From Bemisia tabaci (Eukaryota; Arthropoda; Insecta; Hemiptera; Aleyrodidae): DNA of 64,000 bases. Shown here piece by piece: positions 22,258-33,586 of this stretch. The notes beneath the pieces were generated by a model. It was not told the DNA's origin. It was given only the letters and a program-made list of their open reading frames with translations, and did no database searches. Both the position numbers and the translations under genes were made by a program. Each line of letters starts with the position of its first letter. The first letter of the stretch is position 1. The DNA is taken from positions 43,312,157-43,376,156 of the forward strand of contig NC_092797.1 of assembly GCF_918797505.1 (NCBI RefSeq), written 5' to 3'.

Positions 22258-22303
22258 GAATGTCCTCACACCGAATACAATTGAAGAGACCGCGATTTTC
22301 CAA
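22258..22303 (+). other. candidate 46-nt micro-exon
   Basis: An excellent 3' splice site (TATCCTCTTTTTTTTCAG ending at 22257) and a strong 5' splice site (CAA|GTGAGT at 22304) enclose 46 nt. One frame is fully open; entered after one nucleotide it reads NVLTPNTIEETAIFQ, while another frame hits a stop. A TGAC branch-point-like motif lies about 30 nt upstream of the acceptor. I do not recognise the peptide. Chance pairing of two good sites cannot be excluded. Confidence 0.35.
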
Positions 22304-23519
22304 GTGAGTAAAAATTTGTAACTTTATTAATTATTCTCAAAAAAATGTAGAGGAGTCGGAATCGTGAGTTGCTACCCTCGCAATTTTATCTACCTCTTAT
22401 ATGAACAAATTATAGACAGCAACGTGCAGCGTACAGGAGGGTATTTCATAGCGAGCAAGAAAATTCAGAGCGCCTTCAATTGTTTAGGTATGCAACTAGG
22501 ACATCCCTCGAGCACGAATAGTTGCATTCAGGCGCTGACATCTACGCTCCGTATTTTTCCGTCTTTTAGAAAGGTGTCTATCGAGAGTGATTTAGAGTAA
22601 ACCGATTATTGAGCCTCAACTGATTGTTTATCGAGTTATTTTGAATAACGGGTGCGGTTTTTTTAGATTTCCTAAACATTAGCCAGAATCGTTCTCATTT
22701 TCTGAATTAAGGCAAGGTTTTTCTGGAGACTTTTCTCCGCCGCATAACTCAAATGATTGACGTCTATAAAGACGTAACCCGTCAGGGTTATACGAATAAA
22801 ATCATCACTATCTTGAAGTTTATTTAAGCAATAATAAAGTGGTTATGATCAATGTGCTGCACCGATCAGAGTATTATCTTTTCTTCGCCCCGCGGTGTTT
22901 CTATACTCTCCGATAGCGATTCATAGGATGAAATGATCCGTTATTTTTTCTTACGGTAAAAGGGGGAAGAGTTCGTGGCTTTTCTAAGAACTCATCTAGA
23001 CTTCTCATTACTTTTTCCTTGTACTGTGGAAAAAACAGCTCAAAAATAGATGTCCCATTTTGCGATTGATTACATCTCCTTGAATAACGGTGATCGTATA
23101 AATAAGTATCAGGAGATGAATTTCCTTGATTCTTCAAATACTATCCTCGAGCTAAAGCCATCAAAGTTTTCCTCGCAAAGAATTCTCATGGCCGTTCAAC
23201 ATTCGTTGAGCTTCCCTTAAATTTTATACTTTCAAGTCAACTTAAATGAGTACTTGGGTGCAAAAAGGACATTCCTCAGTTTCAGTGTCTTAGAATTCCT
23301 TTTTACATTTTTAATCTCAGAAGGAAAAAAATGTTTGCAGAGAGATGGAAATTTGACTGAATTTTCCTATCTTTTTAACGATACCGTCAGCGCGAATCTC
23401 AAGTTTAATGATACAGTGTTCGCTACCAAAAAAGAAGATTGCTGGCGGCGGTTCTGAAACTTTGTGATAAAAAAAACCCCTCTTGTTCCAAAGTTCTCAA
23501 TTCGTCGTTTTGCTAATAG
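22304..23519. other. unassigned sequence
   Basis: If the micro-exon is real this would be intron. No repeat is recognised. Confidence 0.35.
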
Positions 23520-23606
23520 AAAGGCGTAACTACACATTGAGATGAGCCCGGAAAAGCATTGAAATGCATGGAAGACAGGGTTCATTGCAGAGTGCAGTTA
23601 CGCCCT
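23520..23606. repeat. 87-bp hairpin
   Basis: AAGGCGTAACTACACATTGA at the left is mirrored by TGCAGTTACGCCC at the right, with a short GAAAAGCATT loop region. It resembles a shrunken H- or E-type hairpin, but the termini differ from both. Confidence 0.5.
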
Positions 23607-25369
23607 TATGTCAGGTAGGCGACAAATTGTGTGAAAGCGATACCCTACGCTCGGATACATGTTTGACAGAATGCTTAAGGCTTCATCACGTATGGAAAAC
23701 ACCCCTTTAACATTGTTGAAATTGAGAAGAACAAAAGACTTTAAGGTCGAAAAATTACAACTTTTGGCTCCGATGAAGTTTAAAGGCAAATGAAGGAAAA
23801 GGCAAATAAATATCAGCGCCATTCACTCGTTATCCTTTGATTCTTTTTATTGAAGTTGGAATACCATCTTTTGTTGATTTTTTTTTAAAAAAAATCATAC
23901 ATATTTTGTGTGTGATACTTTTCCTCCTTGCTAAACTTTGCATATACAATCGGACCACACTTTAAAATGAGGAACTGCAATTTCCGACTCATTTCATGGA
24001 TAGCAAATACGTACCGACAAGAACTCTAGTAGGTACATCGAAAATCGAGGAACATAAATTCCAACTCTTAACATCGATATGCGAATCAATCCATGATGTT
24101 CGGATGCAAGTATTCGTGTTCTAAAGATGCCCGCGTTGTTTAAACAAACAGATGAAGGCATTTTAATTCGCACTAGGTTTTACAATAAGGAATTATTTAT
24201 TTCTGGCTTATTTAAAAAACAAAATAGGAGCCACTGGTCACCTTTTATAAATCGGTGTTTTTATTGGTGAGTCAGAAATATAGGTCCAGATTGCGAGATG
24301 AAGGCAGCCCAATTAGGTAAAATGATAACTTAAACATCCGCGTAAAAGCAAACTTAGTTTTTCTGATTCATTTTAATTTCCATTATTCCTTGAGCAATCA
24401 AGCTGTCAGAAAGCGCCAGGTGAACTTTAGACTTTAAAAACTACAACAACGAAGCAATCTGAATTCAACGTGGAGCGATTCCGCGAGGTAGATGGTTGCA
24501 TCTGACACGCACTGCTCGAAGCACGGTAAACATTCAATTACACTCCCAAACAAAATCCAAGGTTTTCCCCGCAAATGATAAACGCAAACCGCACCCGAAG
24601 AGCAATGTTAATTGCTGGGTGAATTTCCACCGGTTCTGATTAAGCTCAACCTTGTCTCGTTAAAAGTTAAAAGTTTAAAAGCTCGCCGACTGAAATGCTC
24701 AGCCGTGCATGTACGTGTGAATTACCGGAAGAATGAGGGGACTTAAAATGATATGACTGCTAACTTCATTATCAGATACGACTTGTTACCACCTAACCTC
24801 ACATCGCCGCGGTAGCTGCACACTAATAGTGATTCGCGTGTAGGTATAAGTGTTTCTGAAGCCCGGTGATAAAAAAACAGGAAAAGGACGTTTAATTGCT
24901 CTGATGAAGCTCGGGGCAACTTTTTTAATTACCGACGATGAAACTGAACTCTCGGCGCGAACACATGGCAACCGAAACTTTTGTGTTCCATATGTGCAGG
25001 TCCTTCTTGAGCAGATCGTTTTACCTCGAAAGCGCACCGACTTTGGACTTGGATTTACCGCGCCCGGAAAAGTTCGACTAGAAATACGAGTTGTTTATTT
25101 CAATAATACTTGGGGCTCCTGCAATTAATGTCGAATTAGACACGCCCGTTCTTACTTTATCAGGGGGAGGAAAAACTTAGGGTAAACTATGTCTCTCAAA
25201 GCGTTTCATTCTACGGTTCGTTTCAATTGATAGAGGGTGGAACTATTCAATTTGGTTCCGTCATGTCGTGCTCACTGAAACGTTACCGGCACCAATAACT
25301 GGTGTTTTTCTGTAAGGCGTGGCGTGAATGTCGGTGCGTGGCTTTGAGTGGGTGTTTTTAAGTATCGCA
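23607..25369. other. unassigned sequence
   Basis: A 92-codon frame at 24850-25128 and a frame on the opposite strand over the same DNA are the only notable open stretches; neither shows a recognisable domain. Confidence 0.35.
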
Positions 25370-25805
25370 CAGTGGATCGACTCGACGGGAGAGGTCGGAC
25401 AAAATTTGGAAACTTTAAAAGCTCATAACTTCGCGTAAATAAAACTTTGAGGTTTTAAAAGTGGTTCCGTTGGTTCTCTTGTAAAATTTTCTGCTAGTGG
25501 TGCACACTGAAAAAAAATTCTCGGCGTTTTTACCAAGGTCCGTTGGTAACTTTCCCATCTCACTTTTTCTACCAATTATTGGTAATGTAACCTTTTCCCC
25601 CAGACAGTTCAATAATTTTACCGAGATTTCTTGGTTAAATTACCAATTCCATAAATGGTAATTTTACCCTGAAAAAACATGGATCAAATAGAACCCTGAA
25701 TTTTCAGTAATTTTACCCTTTTTTAAGTAAATACACCGACATTTTTTTTCAGTGCACCTCAAAATTTGAAATCTGACGTGATTAACATCAACATTTGCAG
25801 CTTTA
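25370..25805. mobile_element. O3: partial O element split by G3
   Basis: CAGTGGATCGACTCGACGGG then AGAGGTCGG is the O terminus. The middle (CCTCAAAATTTG..GTGATTAACATCAA) resumes after G3 in the order seen, on the reverse strand, in O2. The second terminus is not found. Confidence 0.55.
25505..25754 (-). mobile_element. G3: CACTA-like MITE inside O3
   Basis: The element begins CACTGAAAAAAAATTCTCGG and ends TTTTTTTTCAGTG. The flanking dinucleotide is CA on both sides (25503-25504 and 25755-25756). It is shorter than G1 and G2 and in opposite orientation. Confidence 0.82.
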
Positions 25806-26347
25806 GTCAAAAATTTTAAAGGAGAGAGAAAAGAAATCACTCTCTGAAGTTTTCTCAGAATTTGCCTCGCACAGACAAGAAAAAGCACGGAATTTTTTAA
25901 GAATTGACGTTGAATAGTTCTCCATTTAAAAAATCAAGTATGACAGGAAGACTGCAACGTCGCAAACTAAGATATGCGGTTTAGTAGTTTCACAATCGTA
26001 ATGTGTACCCATCTGACCATGTAAGGAGTCGCAAGACTCGAGTCTGTTGGACTAGAATTAAGTGCAATCCACTGATCTCGATTTTCTCGTGTAAAATACA
26101 TTCCAAATGAACCCCATAAATTTCGGTGTGAACTTGTAGAGCTAACGATCCCATTCATAGAGAAGTTAATTCTCTCCCATTCATTGATGCATAATTCACT
26201 GCAACCGAGTCCAGGAGCGATCCACGCAAGTTGGCAACACTAGTCTTCCTCAATGTAACTCCATTATAAATAATCGATTCTTAGTCTATACCCAAAATCG
26301 ATGTTTAAGTCGATTCCTTTACATGCATTCAAACGGGTAAAACCCAA

Positions 26348-26508
26348 CGGTGGCGTGCGTACTTCGCGTTATATCGAATGATCTGCCATTTAAACCCGTG
26401 GAAAAATCGATAAACAGGGTGTTTGGGAGGAACATCTCAATAATCGATTCTTTACTATAGCTTTAAATGGGGAATTATCGACAATCGATTATTCACGCCT
26501 CGCGGTTG
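26348..26508 (+). mobile_element. A9: hAT-like MITE with perfect 8-bp TSD
   Basis: The ends are CGGTGGCGTG and CGCGGTTG. It is flanked by an exact duplication AAACCCAA at 26340-26347 and 26509-26516. The core carries the family A ATCGAT blocks and a worn GTGTTTGGGAGGAACATC centre. Confidence 0.88.
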
Positions 26509-27161
26509 AAACCCAATGCTACCAACTTTCAAGACTCGCCACCGGTGGAGTCATGAGAGACGGTTGCGTTTGTTTGGGAAGATTTATTGCTCTCGACTCG
26601 GTGTAACAAGCACGAGGAGCAAAACAAAGAATCATGTGGATTAATTGGCGGGGGCACGGGACGGCTTAAACGAGTAGGAAACAGGATCGCAAGCATGGGC
26701 GAGCACTCAATTTAGGGTAAAAAGCTCGGATAATTACACAAATGACCACGTCGTTACTGGTTGCATACCCTCAGGCCGATCAGTTTCAGGAAGGATACTT
26801 CTTACAATTCATTAACGAGCCCCAAGCCGTAGGCTTTCATTTTGATCCTGATTAGCACTCGGCCTTATCCTCTCTTCTTTCGGGTCTTCTTATGTCTCCG
26901 CAAATCGATGATTTTGACTTTTTTATGCAGAAGCAGAGCATGTGAGAATGAATTTATCTTGTCCATCGCGGTTGATTTCTTCACCATGGTTTCTTCTTGC
27001 TGGGATTCGTCGATTATTGTATGATACATATACATTTGCAATAGTTCCTCGACTCGGAACACGGATGAAATTACGGTGGAAGAAACAATATGCACCATAA
27101 CAGTGGATAAGGTTGTGCGCCTGCGCCGTGCCTTTTAAAGGACGCGGTATCTCCGGGAATG
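26509..27161. other. unassigned sequence
   Basis: A minus-strand frame (27098-26865) ends in a lysine/arginine-rich stretch but lacks splice or promoter support. No repeat is recognised. Confidence 0.35.
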
Positions 27162-27657
27162 CTACCGTGCTGAAAATTTTTAGGAAAAGCGCCGCAAGAG
27201 CCTTATTCACCGTAAAAAAACACATTGGATCTAGAGTCCAGACTCTTGAAAACATTGACAAGAAAAAGGACTCTTGATTCAATCAGACTTAAGCTTAAAT
27301 CAAAAGGAAATCCGCTCAAATTAAGAGGCTTGGTTCTTGATTTAAGCTTAAATCTGCTTGAATCAAGAGTCCTTTTTCTTGTCAATGTTTTCAAGAGTCT
27401 GGACTCTAGATCCAATGTGCTTTTTTCCGAGTGTTTAGTCGTTGCTATTTTTCCGTTAATACATATCCAGTTTACTCGGATAATTGGGAAAATTTTTCCT
27501 CAAAATTTTCAGAGTCTTGTCCGCAATTCCGTCAACGAAGATTTCAAGGAAAAATATGCATAACTTACCGAAAAGAATGAAGGTTTTACTCGTGGAAATT
27601 TGGCAAAGGGAGTTGCCATGTTAAATATTCATACGGCGTTTTTCCTTAGCAAGAGAG
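27162..27657. mobile_element. B6: palindromic MITE split by C5
   Basis: CTACCGTGCTG then AGGAAAAGCGCCGCAAGAGCC is the family B left arm. C5 follows. The right arm GTGGAAATTTGGCAAAGG..CATACGGCGTTTTTCCTTAGC closes the element. Confidence 0.6.
27208..27433. mobile_element. C5: near-perfect palindrome, CACTA-like MITE in B6
   Basis: The ends are CACCGT and CGAGTG with a TT dinucleotide on both sides (27206-27207 and 27434-27435). The arms agree over about 80 bp with only two or three differences. As a result the same peptide start (MDLESRLLKTLTRKRTLDS) can be read on both strands. This is the youngest-looking C copy. Confidence 0.88.
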
Positions 27658-28643
27658 TATTGGAAGTGGAAACTTGTTTTTTTTAGACAGGTTTCATTAT
27701 TTTTTGATAAACGTGGATTTGAAATAATCAAAATATGATTTTGAGAATAGCGCAAAGGCTCCATGCCAGTTTTAAGTTTTGATAGTCACCCTGAGTGGTC
27801 TAGTAAGATGAGAAAAAATCGCCTTCAGATTCAAGGAAACAACCCTTTCTCAACTTTTAAACAAGATTCGAGCTATCGCTCAACTTGAGTGTTAATCTTG
27901 TCTCGTTTGCCGAGAAAATCGATCGGAAGTTCGGCAAATTGACGCCTCGGGAGCAATTTAAAGTTTGAAGCAGTAAAATCGCAATTTTGCGGAGGACGCG
28001 TCTCATTTTGCAACGTTTATTTATCTCTCGCCGTTCTCCAGCTTTTATTTTTTCGTCTTCTTTTTTTTCCTCTCGTGCACTCAGAGGAAAATTAGCAGCA
28101 CTATCAAGCGATTAAGCTCTAGGATTTCTCTCATGGTACATTTTCTTTCGTGCGTCTAATGTAATCGGTTTCAAAAACCGAGAAGTGATGTCATTGGGCG
28201 TGTTTAAATAAAAAGGAACGATATCCATTTCAATATAAGCCTTTTTATGCATGTGCTCTTATAGATTTCAGGGCTGCCTTTTTTGAGTCCCGTTAATATT
28301 AATATAGCATTCACCCCTTAAGAAAATTAAATGCATCACTTTAGGTATTTCACCTATCCTTGTCGTCGATTTTAAACAAAAGGGGTGTAACCATTGAGAT
28401 TTTTGCAAAATAGTACCGAGAATGACGCCGGTTAAATCAATTCCCGATTCTATTTAAATGACATTTGCTGAAGAATTTTGAAAAATGTATGTTGCCACTA
28501 AGTCGGCGCGAAATATACAAAACAAATTATAAATTTTTGGAAATTTCCCTAAAATATTTCTTGAAAGTCTATTAAAAAAATTCAAGACAAATATACGCCA
28601 CCATTCCCCGGCAGAATGATGATTTTTTTTGTAGAGAGGGACC
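27658..28643. other. unassigned sequence
   Basis: AT-rich sequence without a recognised repeat or exon. Confidence 0.35.
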
Positions 28644-28774
28644 TTATAGTTAGTCCATTATTTCCCCCTTAGCCTATGACTAGGAGAGGCGCCCGCTTCA
28701 AGCAATAGGATCGCCCCATACTCCCTATGTCTTCTTTGTCTATCGCTTTCTCTATCAATGTCAATAATCAGCCG
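28644..28774 (+). repeat. U2: single arm of repeat U
   Basis: TTATAGTTAG, CCGCTTCAAGCAATAGGATCGC-like and CTTTGTCTATCG blocks match the right arm of U1 (2334-2456) in order. Confidence 0.6.
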
Positions 28775-28777
28775 GCT

Positions 28778-29110
28778 GACTCGGCAGCGGATGCGGGTGG
28801 CGAAGCACCAAGATGACGTCACAGTGGGGCAACGTGGTGCGGCATGCGAGACCGGCGGCTCGCCTCAGTGGAAGTGGCGCTTAGCTCTGGCGCTTCTAAT
28901 TGGCGCTCACCAACCGTGAAGTCGGCGACCAATCATTAGTGGCACGGCGGCGGCGGCACCGGCCCCCATCCCGGATCCCCCCTGTCGGCACTCCTGCCTC
29001 CGGCCCCCTCCGGTCCCCCCCGGACCCAGCCGGTCTCCGAGTAACAAATGACACCTCCTCGCTTCCCGCTTCGCCGACACGTGTGACGTAAGTGCATGCG
29101 TTTAATAGTG
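28778..29110 (+). promoter_or_regulatory. GC-rich promoter-like island
   Basis: This is the strongest GC/CpG island of the window. It contains a consensus CRE, TGACGTCA (28814-28821), an inverted CCAAT box (ATTGG, 28898-28902), a direct CCAAT (28929-28933) and, at its downstream edge, a 5' splice site GAC|GTAAGT (29088-29093). Together these fit a promoter with a short untranslated first exon on the plus strand. Open frames on both strands reflect the lack of AT-rich stops. No acceptor partner has been identified. Confidence 0.35.
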
Positions 29111-30702
29111 CATCAGGGGCTCCGCTCAGCCCACCGAGTAGCGGCAGCCCCGGCATCTGGTCTGCCTCAACCAACTTGATGGTAGCTTGCACTTTCAGAG
29201 TGTTTTTTGCGGCTCTTCTGGGATTAAATCAATGACCGAAAACCGCACGTATCTCCCCCCGCTTGCAACGTTGCAGACTTCCTGTCATTCTTTATTTCTT
29301 CCATTGATAACTAGTCAACTTAATTTCTTGAAAACTTCCATGCTTTTTCACCTTTCCTTGCAGAATTTTCGGTAGAGAGAGCCTTTGCTCAGGAAGGGTC
29401 AAAATCCGCCTGTTTTTTGGGCTCTCGAAAGCGGGGTCTTTTTGAAGATTTTTTTCATTCAAAGGATGACTCTTTAAGCCTACTAAAATTTCAGGATGAG
29501 TTTACAAACTGTTTTCGAGAAATGGGGGGGGGGGGGGCAAGGCCTTGATTTTTTCTCATTTCCTTACAGATATCAACCAACCATTAACGCCAAAAATTGT
29601 CTTTTTCATGTTCTTTTTAACGATATCACAGGATGGGGTTTCCGTTCGAGATTTGAATGTTGCCCACCACTTCCTCTGTGAAGGGCATGGGTGATCCTTA
29701 AACCTCACACACACACTCCGATTTCGAGGGCAAAAATGGCAAAAAGCTAATATCACATTTTACCTTTAAATTCTGGACAGATTTTGCGAAGCACGTCCTT
29801 GTAGAGAATTGAAGTGTAGGAGTCAATTTTGCAACCTCGGATTGCGATTTTACCGCCTTAGAGTTCTCTTCTGCAGTTCCGAACATAAAGTGAATCAAGA
29901 TGGTCGATTACCCCGACTTGCATCGCTGGCCAATGGGAGGGCTGAAAAAGCCATCGATGAGCCTCTTTTAAGCCTACAGTTTAAAGGCTTCAAACGAAAT
30001 GCACACGATCGCGACGATAAAGTCTGAGAGGCACATCCGTCCATTTTCTTCCAAGGCTTAAAACCCGAGACGAAGATGTCAATTTACTCTTCCTTCTCTG
30101 TCTATCCTCCTTCTCCTCGCTCTTCACCAATTTCGGCGGCTGCACCTCTTTCGTCCTACGCCGAGTCGCTCATTCGATTGGTATACACGTTATTGATTAT
30201 TTTTCATGGCTCAAGTCTTTTTAAGGTGCTAATATTTCAGCAGGACGGACAGCCGAGCAAAAACCTATCTCTGCCGAGTTTTCACATCTCGTGTGTTTTC
30301 TAACTTGATAAACTACTGAGACAAAGGACTCGTGGGCGGAAGATATCGATCGCGTGGGTGGATACGCAGGGCATAAAAATCTTAACAGGTAGCGCGCCTT
30401 GTTCGTTGCCATCCGAACAAGACATCGCACGTTGGTGTGATTAACTATGATTGGCAAAAAAGAAAAAAAATTGCGAATCTAGAAACACCGATGATTTCAA
30501 GCATCACTATGGCAAAGCATTTTACCATTTTTTCTGTGTCATTGTGAAAATTCCGACTTATAAATTGGGCATAACGACCTTTGCTTTAGACTATCAACAA
30601 AATATTTCCGTGACCATATTTTATTTGAGTTTTTATCTAGCTGTATGGAGAAGAATCTGCATATTAGGTCTTTGAAGAGGAGAGGTAGGTATCGATAAAG
30701 GT
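29111..30702. other. unassigned sequence
   Basis: If the island is a promoter this would be first intron. A 14-nt G run lies at 29524-29537. No repeat family is recognised. Confidence 0.35.
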
Positions 30703-31050
30703 CGTTTTTGAGCCCACCCGAAGTTCCTCAACTCTATAATCCTTTACACATAGGAGGTCTGTAATTTACGGAATGCATCATAATTTGGTCATTTTTAGTC
30801 CTTTTTTGAGTTTGGAACTGGCTGAGACATGGGTCTGAAGGCCTATTTTGGCAAAAAACCGGGTTTTGCAGGTGCACGTTCGAATGTCAAAAATCCTCAT
30901 CTTTTGCCGAAATCAGCCTTAAACCCATGTATAGGCCAGTATTAGGCCCAAAAAGAGACCGACAATTATTGGGTATTACGTTAAATAAGCCCCTTTAATT
31001 AATTAACAAAAAAACCTACAGTTGTGGAACTTAATCTCGGGTGGGCCCCA
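30703..31050. repeat. R: inverted repeat of about 350 bp
   Basis: The outer arms GAGCCCACCCGAAGTTCC and its mirrored GGAACTTAATCTCGGGTGGG pair, and inner blocks (GGCCTATTTTGGC and GCCGAAAT..AGGCC) pair as well. It is probably an old foldback transposon; no second copy is seen here. Confidence 0.6.
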
Positions 31051-31148
31051 AAATGGCACTAATCAACACCCCTCCTTCAAATTATTGTTTAAAGATCATG
31101 AAAATTTATTATCACAGTTCCTAGATTACTAGCTCCTTAGTGACAAAT

Positions 31149-31283
31149 GGACTTCATTTTGCAATTAGGAACTATAATTTCTGGCCAATCTGTGTAAAAA
31201 CACACATGCACACAGGAAAACTAATGGTGCAAACGCTGTTTCTAAAATGAGCCAGAAATTCTAGTTCTTGCAAAATGCAGTCC
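31149..31283. mobile_element. J2: palindromic MITE, perfect 4-bp TSD
   Basis: The ends are GGACTTCATTTTGCAATTAG and TTGCAAAATGCAGTCC. It is flanked by AAAT at 31145-31148 and 31284-31287. Confidence 0.82.
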
Positions 31284-31531
31284 AAATACTTCTAAAATTT
31301 ACTATGAAGATAATGGCATCCTGCATACTTACTGATCATTGATTGATCTTGTAGGTCATCATAACTATCATGATTTGACCATTATGGCCATCACGTCTCT
31401 TTGAAATGTTTTCTTTTATTCGTATTTGAGCTCGTGTTAATAAAATGTAAATTTTTGTTAGTCATCCATCCAAGTTTGATGAAGACTGATGTCATTTAAA
31501 ACGAATTCTCCGGATTCCTCCGAATTCGTCG

Positions 31532-31693
31532 CAGTGGCGTGGCGTACTTTGCGATGTATCGATTGATCTGCCACTTGAACCTATGGAAAAGGATCGATAA
31601 ACAGGTGTTCGCAACGAACATCTTAATAATCGATTCTCTACCACAGTTTCAAATGGGGAAATATCGATAGTCGGTCATCACGCCTCGCCTCTG
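31532..31693 (+). mobile_element. A10: hAT-like MITE
   Basis: This is a full family A copy from CAGTGGCGTGGCG to CGCCTCTG. Flanks ATTCGTCG and ATGCGACG match at 6 of 8 positions. Confidence 0.85.
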
Positions 31694-31781
31694 ATGCGAC
31701 GCCGTCAAAATAGCGAGAATTGATGAACTGAATTCCACGAGCCGCACACACCTATCCATCGATAGATATAAAGACACCCAT

Positions 31782-32037
31782 GCCATCGTGCTAAATAAAA
31801 ACATCGTATGGACGTATGAATGTTGCCAAATTTCCTCCGGGAAAAGATTAATTTTCGAGGATGGTTATGAATATTTTTCCCTGAAATTTTCAGACACTTT
31901 AGTTCAAATTACAAAAAAAATTCTCTGACAAATTGGAAGAAATATTTTTACACATTTTTCTGAATTTTTGCGATTTGTTAAAGGCAATTTGGCAACGTCT
32001 GAGGGCTCATACTTTGTTCTTCCTTATAGCACAGCAG
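31782..32037. mobile_element. B7: palindromic MITE
   Basis: The left arm is GCCATCGTGCTAAATAAAAAC, and the right arm GGCAATTTGGCAACGTCTGA ends TATAGCACAGCAG. It lies between A10 and A11. Confidence 0.75.
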
Positions 32038-32111
32038 TATGACTCGGATCGGAGAACGAGCTCGATTTTAGGAAATGCATCAGCCGCACACGTTCCCTTA
32101 TTCATGACAAA

Positions 32112-32274
32112 CAGTGCGGAGGCGTGAATGATCTATTATCGACATTTCCTCATTTAAACTATGGTAAAGAATCGATTACCGAGGTGTTCGTTGCGAGCAC
32201 TCTGTTTATCGATCCTTCTCCATAGGTTTAAAGGGCAGATCAATCGGTATATCGCAAAGCACGCCGCGCTTTTG
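32112..32274 (-). mobile_element. A11: hAT-like MITE
   Basis: The ends are CAGTGCGGAGGCG and CGCCGCGCTTTTG. Flanks ATGACAAA (32104-32111) and ATGACGAA (32275-32282) match at 7 of 8 positions. Confidence 0.86.
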
Positions 32275-32427
32275 ATGACGAAATGCTATGAATTGAGCTC
32301 TGAGCTAAATTCCACGGTATCACTGATATCACCCTCATATTTCCTACATTCGACTCAAGCGAAAGCAATAATTTCACCCGGGTCGGAGGGTGGGAACCGA
32401 ACCTTCCCCGTATTATAAAGCTCCGCG

Positions 32428-32560
32428 CTCGAAAACCGCCGTCGTAGGAAAAAAGTCGTATTATCACTCGAATGTTGTCAAATTTACTTCGATGAAACAT
32501 GGAACAGCGCTGTATAAACATTCTACGGTTGCTGTCTTTTCTTCGATGATACATTATTTT
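32428..32560. mobile_element. B8: left-arm fragments, possibly two
   Basis: GGAAAAAAGTCGTATTATCA with GAATGTTGTCAAATTTAC is a B left arm. A second, weaker left-arm-like block (GTATAAACATTCTACGGTTGC) follows. No right arm is present. Confidence 0.4.
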
Positions 32561-33279
32561 ATTGCAGGCGAGAGTTTTGAATATTTAAATAACTTATTTT
32601 GAAAGTCTGAAGGGGAAACCCAGAAGACGGAAAAAACCGAGATCTGAAGAAAATTTTTGGATTTTTTTTGGCGCTTATTGAACAGTTTCTAAAAGTACCC
32701 ATGTAGTCAAAAATGCAAACGTTTCCTTTCATTTCATAGTAAAATATGAAAGTTTTCGAACTTCGGAAATGGTTCATCCCAGGAATAAGCGAAATTTGTG
32801 CTCTTTGCAATGTAAAATCAAAACAAAAATTAAAGAAATGTGAAAGATCCGCTGAAACCTAAAAGCAACTTTTTAGCAATAAGGGTCATTCATAAAATAA
32901 ACAATCCTCAAGGGATGGGGTGGGGGGTGGGATCGAGGTGAACCAGAATTGAGAGAATATACGTAAACATAAAATGACGAACTGATGAACGTGTATAATT
33001 AAAATGCGACGAAAAGACGTAATTTTATTTTTACGTGCCAAAGGATAGGGACCTACGTCACAAAAGCGTTACAAGAGGGGAAGGGAAGTCAAATAATCCG
33101 AAATTTAGCGTTACGTATTTATTGAAAGGCCCTAAAACGGAATTTAATTTTTGTCCCGAGTTGGGCAGTGTTTGAAGCACGACAAATATATTTCCTTGAT
33201 CTTTTCAGGAATATCCCATGATAATTTGTGAAGGAAACACTTCAAAAGGAAATTTCCTCAAAATGTACATAAAATTCGA

Positions 33280-33346
33280 GTTTTTAAAAAAGGTAAATCG
33301 GCAACGTCGCAGTGTTTATATGACGTTTTGCCCTAGCTCGGTGGCG
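33280..33346. mobile_element. B9: right-arm fragment
   Basis: TCGGCAACGTCGCAGTG and GACGTTTTGCCCTAGCTCGG match the right arm of family B. The left half is not recognisable. Confidence 0.45.
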
Positions 33347-33380
33347 CCGCACCGCACCGCGCCCGAACCCGCCCCAACGG

Positions 33381-33490
33381 CCACGCAGTATCTTTGCCAG
33401 ATTGTGTGGAAAATCAGAGCTCTCTATGAAACTCAACTTCAACCCTATAAAATAAATCACGTTCATGACACAATCTGGCAATCTAGTCGC
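33381..33490. mobile_element. D3: short inverted-repeat element
   Basis: CCACGCAGTATCTTTGCCAG then ATTGTG at the left; CACAATCTGGCAATC then CGCG at the right. The same arms occur in D1, D2 and D4. Confidence 0.55.
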
Positions 33491-33586
33491 GTAGGAATCA
33501 AAGAAAACCGGTGAACCTTGCGTAAAACCATCGTTTCGGAGCAATTTTTAAGGTGTATCTACAGCTGCGTGAAGTAAGAAATTTCT

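Noticed and set aside
24228..24266. 39-nt plus-strand exon between AG and GTGAGT
   Set aside because: The upstream AG lacks a pyrimidine tract; an open frame of 13 codons is expected by chance.
26865..27098. Minus-strand frame ending in a basic tail, possibly a terminal exon
   Set aside because: No acceptor with a pyrimidine tract sits at its upstream side, and an overlapping frame of similar length is open on the same strand.
27203..27563. Two overlapping frames, on opposite strands, both starting MDLESRLLKTLTRKRTLDS
   Set aside because: This is a consequence of the near-perfect palindrome C5. Similar frames occur at C1, C2 and C3. There is no coding signal beyond the palindrome.
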